Positions 1 to 12,300 of a DNA stretch of 64,000 nt are shown in pieces. The DNA comes from Acridotheres tristis. Lineage: Eukaryota; Chordata; Aves; Passeriformes; Sturnidae. Positions within the stretch are counted from its first letter, which is position 1, and each line of letters begins with the position of its first letter. The stretch spans positions 3,667,976-3,731,975 of the forward strand of contig CM072889.1 in assembly GCA_037013685.1 (NCBI GenBank), read 5' to 3'. Position numbers and translations under genes: made by a program. The notes under the pieces were generated by a model. It had not been told where the DNA came from and searched no databases. It saw only the letters and a list, made by a program, of their open reading frames with translations.

Positions 1-3000
1 CTGGAACTGAGATAGAGGCTTGTTTGCAGTAGTATCCTGATAAACTGCAGGTTCTCATCTCACCTTGTTCACACATTCTGTCCTCCAGTTGTGGCTGCAG
101 AGCCACCATCCCCATTTTGACTTGTTCCTGCCTTCTCTCAGAACTATAATGGTGTACTAAAATATATGTACAAATACAGAGCCCAGCTCACTCGCTGAAT
201 TTCACCTCTCTTCATAATCCCCTTTGTCTACTTACTGCCCTGGGGCCAAGATACTTGCCTCATTCTGTAGCTTGAGGAAGAGAAAACCCAGATGAGTTGC
301 TCCATAGAAACACCCGAGACAGTGCAAGAACTTAAATTTAGATTTTTCCCTTAAACCTGCAGGGTCTCGTTCTCATCTTCCTCCAGGTCTGCTGTTGATA
401 TCATAAACCCCTTCTATTTGTCTTAAAAGACTACTTCATTTTTCTGCTGTTCATTTTCAAGTTTGTATCCAAACTTTGTGTACTTCTTGCCCTGTGTGAA
501 ACACTGCTTTATCAGTATATCCTTCCCTCCAGACAAAGTTTATCTAAAATGACTAAGCTGTATCTACGTGTACAGACAGATCTGTCTCCCTCACGCTGGA
601 GCAGCTCCTTTTCCACCTGCTGGTGCTGGTGTAGAATTTTACCCTCTGCTCTGCAGCACCTGCAGCCTGGATTCCTCCTTGTTCTCTGGGATCCCCTTCA
701 GGAACTGCTACCACAGTTATTGTTGTCTGCCTGTGGTCCTGTCTCCAGAGGAGGAATATGCTTGGGGGCTGTTTATTTTTCTCCTATGATCTTCACAAAC
801 AGGAGATGATTTGTCTCTTGGTGTCTCTATTTGCTCTGTTTGTGTCTCTCTTCATTCTGTTTTCTCCTTCAGGCAGAATTCACTTTCAGATTGTGATGAA
901 TTCATCAGAGGATGGTGAACAGCATCCCTGTTTTTCCCTTTCCCTCACGATTGTTTGTTCTGTGCTCTTTTCAGTGGACTCTGATTTCTTCTGTCCTTCC
1001 CCAAGTGCTTTATCTCCCCTGATTGTTCTCACATTAGGACATTCCTCACCAGAGCCTCTTGGCAGGTTGCAGGTGATGTTGGATGTGTCTGATGTGGGTG
1101 AAGTGTGTGATTCATTTCCCCTCACTCAGATCAGTGCTGGGTGAAGAGCTCTGTCCTTCCTTGGTGTGTGTCTGGGCTGTGTGGGTGGGAAGGGGACACA
1201 AGCACGAGCACCATGGGCAGAACCTGGAGTGTGCTAAGGCACTTATAGTGAAGGACCATGGCACGAAAGCAGCAGATGCTGCAGGCTGTGTGAGGAATGT
1301 TGACAAAACTGAGGGGCCTCTTGAGCCCTTGCTTCAAACGTAGCCAGTACCACACGTCCCCAGTGGAATCTGGTTTGAGGAAATGAACCATCAGAAGAAG
1401 TCAGAATCATTCAGAATTTTAGCCTTCCCCAAGGCCTGAAAAGTTTCTCTCTGCTTCCTGATGTGTGTCCCCACATCCCAGATGAATGCTTAAAGATGTT
1501 TTTGAAATCCACTTCAGGGCAACGGTGACACCGGCAGCACAGGAATGCCTTTGGTTCTGGAGTACTTCTCTCAGTCCATAGGAATCTTTGATCATTTGGA
1601 GCTTTCTCATCTCAAGGCCTCCCTTTCATCTTTTTTCTCAGCCTCCACACGCTTTTTTCTGAAGAGAAGATCATAGGAAGTTGCCAGAATGATAGCAGAT
1701 ACTGTCCACCTACAGTTCTTAGAGACCATCTCTCTTTAATTGGGTGTTTCCTTTGTGGATCCCAGCTGCCTGGAAATTCACTTCTGATGCTGATCAATAT
1801 TTTTTTTTTAACCATGCCATTTTAACTTGATGGTATCACAACCCAGCAAACACTGCCAAGAGTGCTATGTTGTATTTACTGAAACAATTCTCTGATTCTA
1901 TTTGGCAGACTGTCTCCTGCAGCTGCTGAGCAGAGAGAAAAAGAGCCACACACCTCTTCTGGAAAAGCCTCATCGTGTTGGAAAGCTGTGTAAAAAGGAA
2001 CAGGATAGGAATGGAGGTGGACACAGCTGATTTTAACTCATCAGGTGATGTAGGCAAGGTAGAGATTTGCCCAACAGTGGCAGATTAGGAACTGTACAAA
2101 CGTAAGCACCAATACTTGAGTTAAATGATACTGTGAGCTCTGGGTGGGTTCCACCCTTCACAGGGACCCAGGTAAGGAGAGTTTATCACCCCTGGTAATT
2201 TCTGTGACTGGGAACCCTGGTGATGGGATCTCCTGACCCAGATTCCTGTAGTTACATCCCCAAAGCTGCTCTTGGGGGGCACTGTGGCAAGCTGGCAGGT
2301 GTATAGAGGAGGGATGAGGGATCGACTTCACCTGGGACAGTCTGCTATACCTTTTCTCACCTGAGCTGATTCCAAGGAACCCAGAGGACTCCATCCAGGA
2401 TGAGTTAAAGGGTGGGGAGCAGCAAGTGCTGTGTTTAAGGCAAACTAAATGGTGGGTGTGGAGATGCTGAAAGTGAGGCAGTGCTGTGAATTGGGCAGAA
2501 GCACAAGTGGGAGAAGAAATACATTATCAAAGCTTCTTTAAAACCACTGTGTTGAAAAGGAAGTTCAGAGCAGACAGACACTGTGAGCTTAGGGCTGATG
2601 AGATACCTTTGTTAGAATGTGACCAGTACTGAAAATCCTGTGCCAAAAGAAGCTATGGGAAGGGGACTGTGCCTGGAATAGCTATGAAGTTTCCAGGAGG
2701 GCCTGAGTGCTTGGCTCATGGAGATTTATTGGGCTGGGAACCTTGTCTCACTCTGGGGGGTCAGACTAAGTGGCCCATTGCAATTACTTTTATCAATAGT
2801 GGATGAAAGGGGAATTGGTGTTGGGAGTTCATGAACCCTCTCAAAATCTCCCAACAGCCTGAGCCTCTGTGTTGTCCTTGCAGCATCTATTTCTGGGTAA
2901 GCAGGGTTAGTGTGTGCAGTGCCTGGGTGACAGATTGCTGTGCCCTGACCTGGAACAGGGGATGTCACATCTAGTTTTAGGCCTACATGCATATGCATGC

Positions 3001-6000
3001 TTGCCTCCATCCTTTACTCTAGTTAGAGCAGCACATGTTTATAAAAAAGAAAACCAAACAAACAAGAAAAAATGATCCCACCCATAAAAATAAACAAAAA
3101 TAAATAGCACAAGCTTTTGCTCTAAGATCAGTAGGTAAATAGATGGATGAGGGCATTAGAATTGTTCTTATTCTGGAGCCAGGTGCTAGCTTCAAACCAG
3201 GGGTAGGGCATTCCTCAGATGAAGAGGAAGGTTTCAGCATCTGGAAAGATTCCACAAGGTTGTCTTGAACCAGTGCTTGGGTAAGAGAGCTGAAGGTGAT
3301 TAACTGCTTGCTGTGATACAGATGCTGAATTAAGAGAATGGCTGAAGTAATAGAAAACCCCATTTCAGTTCTCTTGCATCACAAGCTCCCAAGTTTATGT
3401 TCAGTGAGTTTATTTAAATTGGACCACTGCTTCTATTTGGAACTAATATTTTTGTTTTCTTCGATAAAATGTGTTTTCCAATGTTGTTGCCCCTCCCCAA
3501 ACCACAGTCAAGCAGCATCTCAGCCTACTTTCTTAAATCAAGAGAATTGTTTATGTCCTTGGGAGCTGGCGTAATAACATCTGAAGGAAGCAATGAGACA
3601 CAACAGCAATTCATTCATAAGTTAATGAAAGCTGTGCAGTACAGCATAAGGATGATCAGGGCAGGTCTTAGGCAGCATTTGTCAAGCTAAATTCCTTTCT
3701 GTTGAAATAGTTCTCAGAAGAATCATGGATCAGCTTAAATATTGCTTCTATACAGGTTTACTATAGAGTATTTCTAGGTACAAAGATGTGTAATAGAACA
3801 GGGTACAGGACAGAAACTGGAGAAAGTTGATATGGATCAGAAAAGAAAGAGAAAATTTCTTAAATGCCCTACCAAAGTGGGAAAGACACCACCTGAGTAG
3901 TGTGGCATTTTTTCCATGGAATTTGTCACCTGGAAGCAGAATGTTTTGGTGCTCACTGGAGGGAACTGAACTGGAGATGGGGCTGATGCCAAACACCTGA
4001 TAAAACCAAAGCACACAGATCCTGAACCCATCTGAAGAAACACTGAAAGAGCTGGGAATGAGTTTGTGTGCAAGATCTTAACCAGAAGACGAGCTGCTAT
4101 AATGAGCAAGGTCAATTCTCCCCCTTGATTTGGGATTGCTCTCGTGGTGGAAAATGAGGCCCTAGAGCAAATATGGACTAGAATGGTAAAGCTCTGCCTC
4201 AGTGCTCGGAGCAGGTGGACAGAGCAGGCCGTGGTGGAGTCTCACAGCATCTCCTGGGCTGTGAGTCAGAGCAGACTCGTCACCATCATGCGGCTCTCCC
4301 GTCACAAGGACGTGTTTGTCCCCTCGCCTTGCCGTGTGCCTTCAAGGAAAAGGAGCCACAGCTCAGTTCTGTGCCTTACTGTGCCACAGCAAGGTCTGCA
4401 GCAGGACTCTGTGCCCAAAGGAACAGACCTGCTCCTGTTTCCTCTTGCTGCAAATCCAAGGGGTAGTGAGGGAACGGAGATGACCATGGCCAAGTGCCCT
4501 CCTGAGGAGAGAAACTGGGGCTGTTATCAGCCCTCTCCCACGTGGAGATGATCCTGTGCTTTTCCTGCCTAGGAAAAGTTAAGCAGAGGCAATTGTGCAT
4601 GTGTGAACAACCTCTCTCAAATGAGAGCAAGGAGCTGAGTTGCCAAAGCCTGTTTTCTATGGATCTGTCCTGCAGGGCACACAGGAGGATCCATCATGGC
4701 CCTCAGTGATCAGAGCTCTGCTGCAGACCAGAATGTGCCTGTCACCTACATGGATTGAGATGCCTGGATCAGCACATTCGTTTCCCCAACAGTGGGAGCA
4801 TTAATAGGTTTATTTTCCATCTTGATGCTTGTTGACATGCATGGTGTAAACCCATCATTCCAGCTAACACTGACAGAGGCGGAGAGGTCTCTTAGTAATT
4901 AACCACCAAGCTCAGATGTTGCTGAGAGTGGGAGGGGAGAGGAGCTGCAAACAGCATACTAGCATCAGCTGCCTCTTTCTTAAAAAAACATAAAATCTGC
5001 CAAACAAGTTTAAATTGCTTAGAAAGTTCTGGGAGTTGGAAATAAAAATAAAAACAAGACCAAAAAAACCCTGCAATTGCTCTGGGGAAGGACAAGAGAG
5101 GTAGATTTGTGGTACTCTAACAGAGCTGCCAAGAGCCCAGCTCGGAGTAGCTGGAGGAGATAGACATCATGCTTGAGTGACTTCTCAGTCTGGAAGGGGT
5201 TAACCAAACTGTTAACTTTTCCATTCCCAGCACCTCAGGCTACAAGATAAAGCTGAATTCCCAGGAAAGACACCCCTCATCTCCAAATATTGGCAAGCTG
5301 TGGGCTACAGCTGGTGTTTGGCTGAGACTAATCCTTGAAAGCCCAAATGCCAAGGCTGATCATCAGCCTGAGTCTCAAAGGAAAGATCCACATGCAGCAC
5401 CTGAAGCCTCTGGACTCGCAGGTAAATGGAGGCAGTGGCTTTTTCACTTGCTGCATTGCTGCTTCTGCTTTTTAGGCAAAGAAGAGTCAGTGGATGGTGG
5501 AGCAGCCACTTTGGGCATTCCTCAGAACTGGGCTGCAGTACAGGTGGGGATGCCATGGGTGGTAATTTACCTTACCCCTTCCACTGACCCAGAGCCCCGT
5601 CCCTGCTCTGTTCTGTGGAATCTCAGGATGCAGACACAAGCGAGGCAGCCCAAAATCGCCGGTTTATTTTCCTGTCTCTGCTTTATCTTACAGAGATCTC
5701 GCCTGCTGCCTCCTGGCCTGGCACTCTCAGGTTGCCAAGGGAAGCAGACATTCCTCCCCAGGTCTCAGCTCAGCACTTGCTGCTGCTGTCTGAACTCGAT
5801 TAAGATAAGGGGCTCTGTGGGACACAGCTGCCCTCTTGCTGATGCAATGCCAAGCGGGCTGGGAGCTTTCAATAAAAAGTAATTAATGGTAAAGCAGACT
5901 CCTGCAATCCTGCAGTCTCTTCTATTTCTGTTACTTAGGCTTTTAAAGGTAACGGGATCACAGTGGTTTGACTTCCTTCTCTGGCCAAAAAAAGGAAGCA

Positions 6001-6733
6001 CACTTAATCTGGTGACCTCACATCCATTTTCTGCCCTTTATTAGCACCATCTGTCTCCTTCTGCCTGCTGAAAGGCGACTGTGCCTATCCTCATGGCTGG
6101 GACAATACAAATATTGCTCAATTACAGCCATGCTCCAAATGCAATTACTCAATTGCAGTTTTAATTTAATTATTTGAGTTTAATTATTCCATTAGGACTT
6201 TTGTCGGTACAGTCTAAGCTGCTTGCTTTCTCTCTGGGCTAGCATCGCAATGCAGCACCTGGCCACACAGGGAAGGACTGGTTTTACTCACTCAGACTTA
6301 GTTAGGCTGAGGAAAGTCTGGCACTGTTCAGAAATGTTCTCAAGTCCAAGAAGAGGGGTCAAAGCTGCAGGGACCTTCTTTTCTCCAGTAAAGCACAATA
6401 TTTATAAACAGAGAACAGGGACTATTTATGCAGAAATAATTTTGTGCAAAGAGTTTACGACAAAAATATTTATGAGGGTTTTGTAAGTGAAGGAATCAGT
6501 CCTAAAAGATGCTTAGCAGAAATCAAAAGGAGCAGTTACACAACATGAGCCTGTAATAGGGACAATATATAGTCAGTGAGACAGTTGTTAAGGGCTGCTC
6601 ACAGTCACAGAGGGGCTGAGATGGGGCTGCAGTGTAAAGTTCTCCAGTTCTTGTGGTAAATTCACCCAGGCAAACAGAAAAACTACTTAGAATTTATTTC
6701 TGATCCCTATCCCAATATCCTGCCGCTCTCACC
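1..6733. other. Intergenic DNA without a recognisable gene
   Basis: No ORF here resembles a known domain or is bordered by convincing splice sites. An A-rich stretch with AATAAA-like hexamers lies at about 3040-3105. An AT-rich segment rich in TAAT/ATTA cores (about 6115-6200) is the only part that looks like a possible regulatory element. Confidence 0.6.
6115..6200. promoter_or_regulatory. AT-rich segment with clustered homeodomain-type cores
   Basis: Within about 85 bp there are repeated CAATTA, GCAATTA, CAATTG, TTAATTTAATTA and GTTTAATTATT motifs against a GC-richer background. This is compatible with a conserved enhancer but also with plain AT-rich DNA. Confidence 0.25.
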
Positions 6734-6790
6734 AAATCACAGAATTGTTAGGGTAGGAAGGGACCTCTGGAGATCATCTAATCCAACCCA
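6734..6790 (-). mobile_element. CR1 LINE 3' terminal fragment (short)
   Basis: AAATCACAGAATTGTTAGGG followed by AAGGGACCTCTGGAGATCAT and CTAATCCAACCC is the reverse complement of a CR1 3' terminus, truncated after about 57 bp. Confidence 0.8.
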
Positions 6791-9677
6791 TCATTGGGTT
6801 TTCCTCACTCTTAACATCATAGAGAGCTCTTGACTCCTGGTGTACACTCTTATTCAAAAGGGTACTCGAATCTTTCCCTCCCTTCAGCCATATGAGCTGC
6901 CCTGGTTGATGTTAAGTCCTGCAGTATTAGTTTAGAGCTGGGACAGGTGCACTGGAAATAGCCCTGCCTATCTCAGAAGGAGCTTTTCACCCACAGGCTC
7001 TTCTCCTGTGAGCAGAGCTCAGGCTGTAATGCCTCTGTTCAGCAGCAGCCCAGAGCTCTGACTGCCACAGACAGCCCTGGCTTTGTACTTGAGGGGTGTG
7101 CTGTGCTTTGGAAATCCTCCACCTGCCTTAAAGCTGCTGCCCTTGAAGCTCTGGGAGCAGCAGTTCCTGAGATTTGCAGCTGCAGGTACCACCCTTCCAA
7201 GAGACAGCAGCGTGCAAGGCAAGGATCTCTGAGGTGGGGACATCTGAGGTGTTGTGGGGGTTTTGGGGCTGTGCATCAGATGGACCTTTTCTTGATGGGA
7301 AACTTGATGGATCCCTGTGAGGTTCAAGTTGCTGGGACAGTATTTCCTCGATCCCTGGTGACTGGTGCCCCCACGGAATCCATCCTTTTGTGTCTTTGCC
7401 CCACCACACCTCTCCCTCACACTCCCCTGTGCTGCATGGTTTTATTGCATTGATTTTATTGACCCAGTGGGGCACAGGAGTGGAAGCAGAGGTCAGAATC
7501 AGGGTGGGAAATGGCAATTTTGTGGCAGCTTCAGGTAAAATGCTCTGCCCCAGCAGCCAGAAGAATCAATGGATCATGGTTAATCACAGATGTAAGGGGA
7601 TTAGGTGGTACACACAGTTGTGCTTTAAATACTTTTTGCAAACAGGGACTTTATCTGCCATGTGCCTCATTAACAGTAGAGAGATACTTTGATCCTGGCT
7701 GATGTGGTGGAATTTGAAGGTGGCAGGACCTGCTGTGGCTGTCATTTCTCAGTCCCACTTTGCAAACATCCCTCCTCTTCTGAAGGAGACGTGGTTTTCT
7801 TTACAGGGTACCAAATCTCATCCATCTTTGGTGAGCACTGCTTCCGTCAGACCCTCCTGGCGAGCTATTTGAGGCTGGAATACTTGGCATGGATGTACAA
7901 GGAGTCCTGCCCTCTTGATGGATGTGTGATTCATGACTGAATTCACCCTCAAAAAAATGGAGAGATTTTGCCAAGAGAAAAGGATGAGGCTCTCTGGGGG
8001 AGAGTGGTGGCTAAACATCCTACAGAATAACTGCAGAGAATTGTGAAAATAGCTCCTAAAAAACCTCAGAGGCTGAGTGATCCTCAGGGCTGCTCCCAAT
8101 GCCCTGGGTGCTTCATCTCCCTGGTGTAGCTGCAGAGCTCTGTTTGCTGCTCAGCATGCATTCAGCCCATTGTGTGGCACTGGTGGTATGAATTTCCCAG
8201 GTTCTTTGCTGTGTTAATTCCTACATTCTCCTGGAATACACCCAGGGCTCTGTCAGGCCTTTTCTCTCCATACCCATGTGTGCCTTTCTGCATCTCCAAC
8301 CTGCAGCATGATCCCAGTTTGAGAGAGAGCACCCCATCAGCACTCTACATTTTCCAGCTAAACAGGATTTCCATGCCTGCAGTATCTCAGCATTTCTGTA
8401 CCTGTCCTGTTTCCCTGCCTGCTCTCTGGGATGTCTCTTTATTTCACTTCTGGCAGATCTCAGGTTTTGAAGCTCAGTTTGCAAAGTTGCTTCAGTGCCA
8501 GCAGAGGCACCAAGGCACTGACTGGGGCTTTTCATGAGCACCCGTGGCAGCCTCCTGCTGAGGCTTCCTGGCTATTCCTGTGCCAAAATGGAGTGGATTT
8601 GTGGGGAAAGCAGTAGCCTGGCACTGAGAAGCCTTCATCCATTACCCTGCTGTGCCCAGGCTCTGTGGGGAGCTCTGGATGCTGACAGCCTCCAGTGTGA
8701 AGCAAGAGGGAGCCAGGGGGGCTCTGAGCATCACCAGGGCCCTGGCATCAGGCAGGGCCAGTGCAGCAGCAGCCCTGCTGGGGGCTGATGGGTGTGGATG
8801 TGCAGGAGCCACCCCCTGTCCCCTGCCAGCTCTGGTGTCCCTGCTGGGGTGGGTTTGTCATAAATCCATCCCTGTTTACGTCACAGGCAGCCAGAGCCAA
8901 GCGTGGGGTGGGCATTGGAAAGAAGCCTCTGGATTTGTAATTTTGTTCTTTTGACTCTAACACCTCATTTAATATTTCACAGCCCCGGAAATGCATTTCT
9001 GTGCCAGAGACAAAGGCTGGCTGCAGGTTCAGCCACTGACATTTACATTATTAGGCTGGGGCTCCGGAGCTTGTGCTCAGCGAGGTGAGCAGGGTTCTTC
9101 CTGTGCTCCTAACTGGAAATACAGGGCTGGCAAAAACTTTTGGCACCTGACTTTTAGTGCTGATCCAGATGATGGTTATGGATGGTGGAGAAGAATCAGG
9201 ATAACATTGCTTTTTGGAAACTTTGCCCCAAGTTTCTTTAAATGAAAAGTCTGCACTAGGGTGAAGCCATCAAGAAGAGTGTTGGGCCCATACAATCCCG
9301 AGTCAGAAGCTGTTTCCAGTGGTCCTGTTCTGAACAGCTTCCAGATCCTCTAAATACACAGGTTTAAATAATTGCCCTTCAGTCTGGAAATATTGGCTCT
9401 TCTCTTGTATCAAATAACACCTAATGTCATTGTTGCTGAAGGCAACTAGGATGAAATTGCCTGCCTTATTTTTCCCAGTGTGTTGGCTTTATACATTTGG
9501 CAGCATTTGGAGTCAAATCAATCTTGCTTTCCTCTCCTGGACAGGTACTTAGTTTTGCTGATGTCAGGGTACAGCTTTAGTGCAGAGAAGGGAGAGGAGG
9601 CAAACCATGGCTGAGAGCACAGGGAATTGGGTTCCAAAGCCCCACAGGCTCAAGGAAGCTTGAGGCTAGTGCATTAA
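6791..9677. other. Intergenic DNA, nothing recognisable
   Basis: Short open frames only, none with domain similarity or matching splice sites. No tandem repeats were seen. Confidence 0.55.
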
Positions 9678-10072
9678 ATCATAGAATGGTTTGGGTTGGA
9701 AGGGATCTCAAAGACCACCTCATTCCACCCCCCTGCCATGGGCAGGGACAGCTTCCACTATCCCAGGTTGCTCCAAGCCCCATCCAACCTGTCCTTGAAC
9801 ATTTCCAGGGATGGAGCAGCCACAGCTCCTCTGGGCATCCTGTGCTAGGGCCTCCCCGTCATTGTAAACCATTTCTTTCTTATGTCTAATCTGAACCTGC
9901 CCTCTGTCAGTTTAAAGCCATTCCCCCTTTCCTTGTTAAAAGTCCCTCTCCAGCTCTCTTGGAGCTCCTTTAGATACTGGAAGGGTATTCTCTGGGTTGA
10001 AGAGGTTCTTCAGGCTGAATAATCCCAATTCTTTCAGCATGCCTCCACAGGAGAGATGCTACAGCCTGAGTT
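9678..10072 (-). mobile_element. CR1 LINE 3' end fragment
   Basis: The stretch starts with AATCATAGAATGGTTTGGG and continues with the familiar CR1 phrases (CCCCCTGCCATGGGCAGGGA, CATCCAACCTGTCCTTGAAC, CCCTCTGTCAGTTTAAAGCC) in reverse orientation. About 395 bp of the 3' part remains. It has many substitutions and no usable reverse transcriptase frame, so it is an old, 5'-truncated copy. Confidence 0.9.
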
Positions 10073-10449
10073 TCCCTGGCCCAGTGCTGCTACCTTCTGC
10101 AGAAAAGGGCTGGCAGAGGTCTGGAGAGCTCAGTTTTGGGAGTCCTGATGTCCCACATGCTTGGGGATTTGTACCTGCTGCAACCCAGGAGGTGTTCCTA
10201 TGGCAGAGCTGCCTCTCAAATAAATGGCATTGGATGTTCTGAGGAGGAGTTTCAAGGGACAGCCCTCCTCACTAAAGTGCCCTAGGACCTGTGTGGACTC
10301 CTGACCAGTGGATGGGGTGGCAGATCAACTTTGAAAGGAGCTCAGGTGGATGTGCTCTGCTTGTGTCAGGCCTTGGGACCCTGGCACATGGAGCACATGT
10401 ACAGCATCCCCTGAGCTGTGAGTGCCCAACTGGCTTAGAGAGCCAGACC

Positions 10450-10556
10450 TTTCCCTTTCCCTTTCCCTTTCCCTTTCCCTTTCCCTTTCCCTTTCCCTTT
10501 CCCTTTCCCTTTCCCTTTCCCTTTCCCTTTCCCTTTCCCTTTCCCTTTCCCTTTCC
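10450..10556 (+). repeat. Hexanucleotide microsatellite (TTTCCC)n, about 18 copies
   Basis: 107 bp of uninterrupted TTTCCC, followed by one imperfect unit (TTTCCG). The minus strand is (GGGAAA)n, pure purine with a GGG run every six bases, so it can form G-quadruplex or triplex structure. Open frames across it are artefacts of the repeat. Confidence 0.97.
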
Positions 10557-12000
10557 GTTTCCTCCTCTTCAAGAGGCTTCCTGCTGCCTCTTAAATCTCT
10601 TTGTTCACCTCGTTTAAATACTGCAGCCCACTCCAGGACCTGATAAGGCTGAGCATGATTAAGATTATGGTTCTCCCTCTCTGTCAAGGGGCTGGGGATC
10701 ACCACCCTCCCCATGGGGTGCCAATAGGCAGGCTGGTGGCAGCTGGGCAGTGCTCTGCCATGGGTGCTGAGATGGCCAGGGGATGACCTCCCTGGGCACA
10801 CAGATCTTTTGGAGGCTGCTGTGTTGTTCAGCTGGTGCTTTGCCTTGTTAAACTACCTTCATCTTGACTCATGAGTGTGTTTTTTAATCTTATTTTCTCC
10901 TCCCACCCCATCCCATTCCCTCTCCTGCAGCTTGGTGGGTACCTGGCATCCAACCAAGGTCAGCTCACCACAGGAGTGCAATCTTCATTCCTTGCTTTAT
11001 TTGTGCTGTGACTGCTTTGGGCTACAGTTACCTTTAATTACTGGCTCTGTTGAGGCTGGTTGAGTCTTTTCCAGTGAATGGTTTGGAGGTCCTTGCTCCC
11101 AAACAATGAAATCACTTAGCATCACTTATCTTTTAAATCAGAGTTTATATTTAGCTGATGCCTTCCTTTCAGGCTGCTTCTCCACACCTGCACAGAGAAA
11201 AGCCTGCAATCCTGCTGCTCACAGGAGGATTGGAATGCTCTCTCCAGCCCTGCTGCTACAGCTGGGTTGGGGTGTGCTATCCAGGAGGACATCAGGCCCC
11301 ATATTGCTTGCCTTGATGTTGAGCTCAGTTTTGGCAATTCCTTCACTTTGATCATCTTACAGAGCGAAAAAGTCTTCTAAGTGTGTACAAAGTCATTAAA
11401 GCTCACACAGCCACCACACAGAGGAAAGAGCAGCTGAGAGTCCCTGACTGTGTGAGATGAGCTCTGCTTCTCTTTCACGGCAGATGAGAGCTCAGTGAGG
11501 GGACAAAGTGTCTGCTCTGGATCCCAGTGGGCTTGAGACTTCTGAACATGAGTGTCATAAATTAGGAGATGGGATTGTTTGTCCTGAAATAACTTGGGTT
11601 TAATGCAAGCTGAAGGGAACTGGGAGCAGCCTCAGCATTCCCCAGCCTGTTGTTTCCCCTTACACACAGCCCCAGGAACAGAAACTGCTGCAAAAAGTTC
11701 CTTCAGCGAGCAGTGGATCCAGCAGCAAGAGCTGAGCTCTCAGCAGCAGTGCAAAACTGGGCCAGGGGGCAGGGAAATCATCCTTCCCACCCATCCCACC
11801 CCACTGATCGTGGCTTTGGGACACCTGCCTGGGGAGACTGGAGGACACAGAACTTTAAACAAGATATGGTACTATGGGATCCTTTTGGTACAGAGTGACC
11901 CACATCCAGCAGCCAGGACACTTTCCCCTCTGCCAAGCCCAGCCTTGTTGGGTCTCCTTGGAGCTGGGGGTGACTGAAGCCCTGTCTGCCTGTTTCCCAG
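10557..12000. other. Intergenic DNA, nothing recognisable
   Basis: Lies between the (TTTCCC)n array and the 50-bp minisatellite. Short frames only. Confidence 0.55.
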
Positions 12001-12300
12001 GAGGGAGCAGTGTTTGGGGCTGCAGCTATGTGCACGGGGGATGCTGTGCTCAGGGAGCAGTGTTTGGGGATGCAGCTGTGTGCACAGGGGATGCTGTGCT
12101 CAGGGAGCAGTGTTTGGGGCTGCAGCTGTGTGCTCAGGGGATGCTGTGCTCAGGGAGCAGTGTTTGGGGATGCAGCTGTGTGCACAGGGGATGCTGTGCT
12201 CAGGGAGCAGTGTTTGGGGATGCAGCTGTGTGCACAGGGGATGCTGTGCGCAGGGAGCAGTGTTTGGGGCTGCAGCTGTGTGCTCAGGGGATGCTGTGCC
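12001..12300 (+). repeat. Minisatellite, six copies of a 50-bp unit
   Basis: Six head-to-tail units start at 12001, 12051, 12101, 12151, 12201 and 12251. Each begins with (C/G)AGGGAGCAGTGTTTGGGG and ends ATGCTGTGC plus one base. Copies 2 and 4 are identical and copy 5 differs at its last base. Copies 3 and 6 share a second variant (GGGGCTGC with TGCTCAG). The unit is not a multiple of three and has no stops in the forward frames, which explains the overlapping long ORFs here. Confidence 0.97.

Noticed and set aside
10291..10801. Phe-Pro, Leu-Ser and Glu-Arg repeat proteins
   Set aside because: Direct translations of the (TTTCCC)n microsatellite.
12001..12300. Possible CRISPR array
   Set aside because: The units are contiguous with no unique spacers, and the DNA is vertebrate. 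It is a minisatellite.
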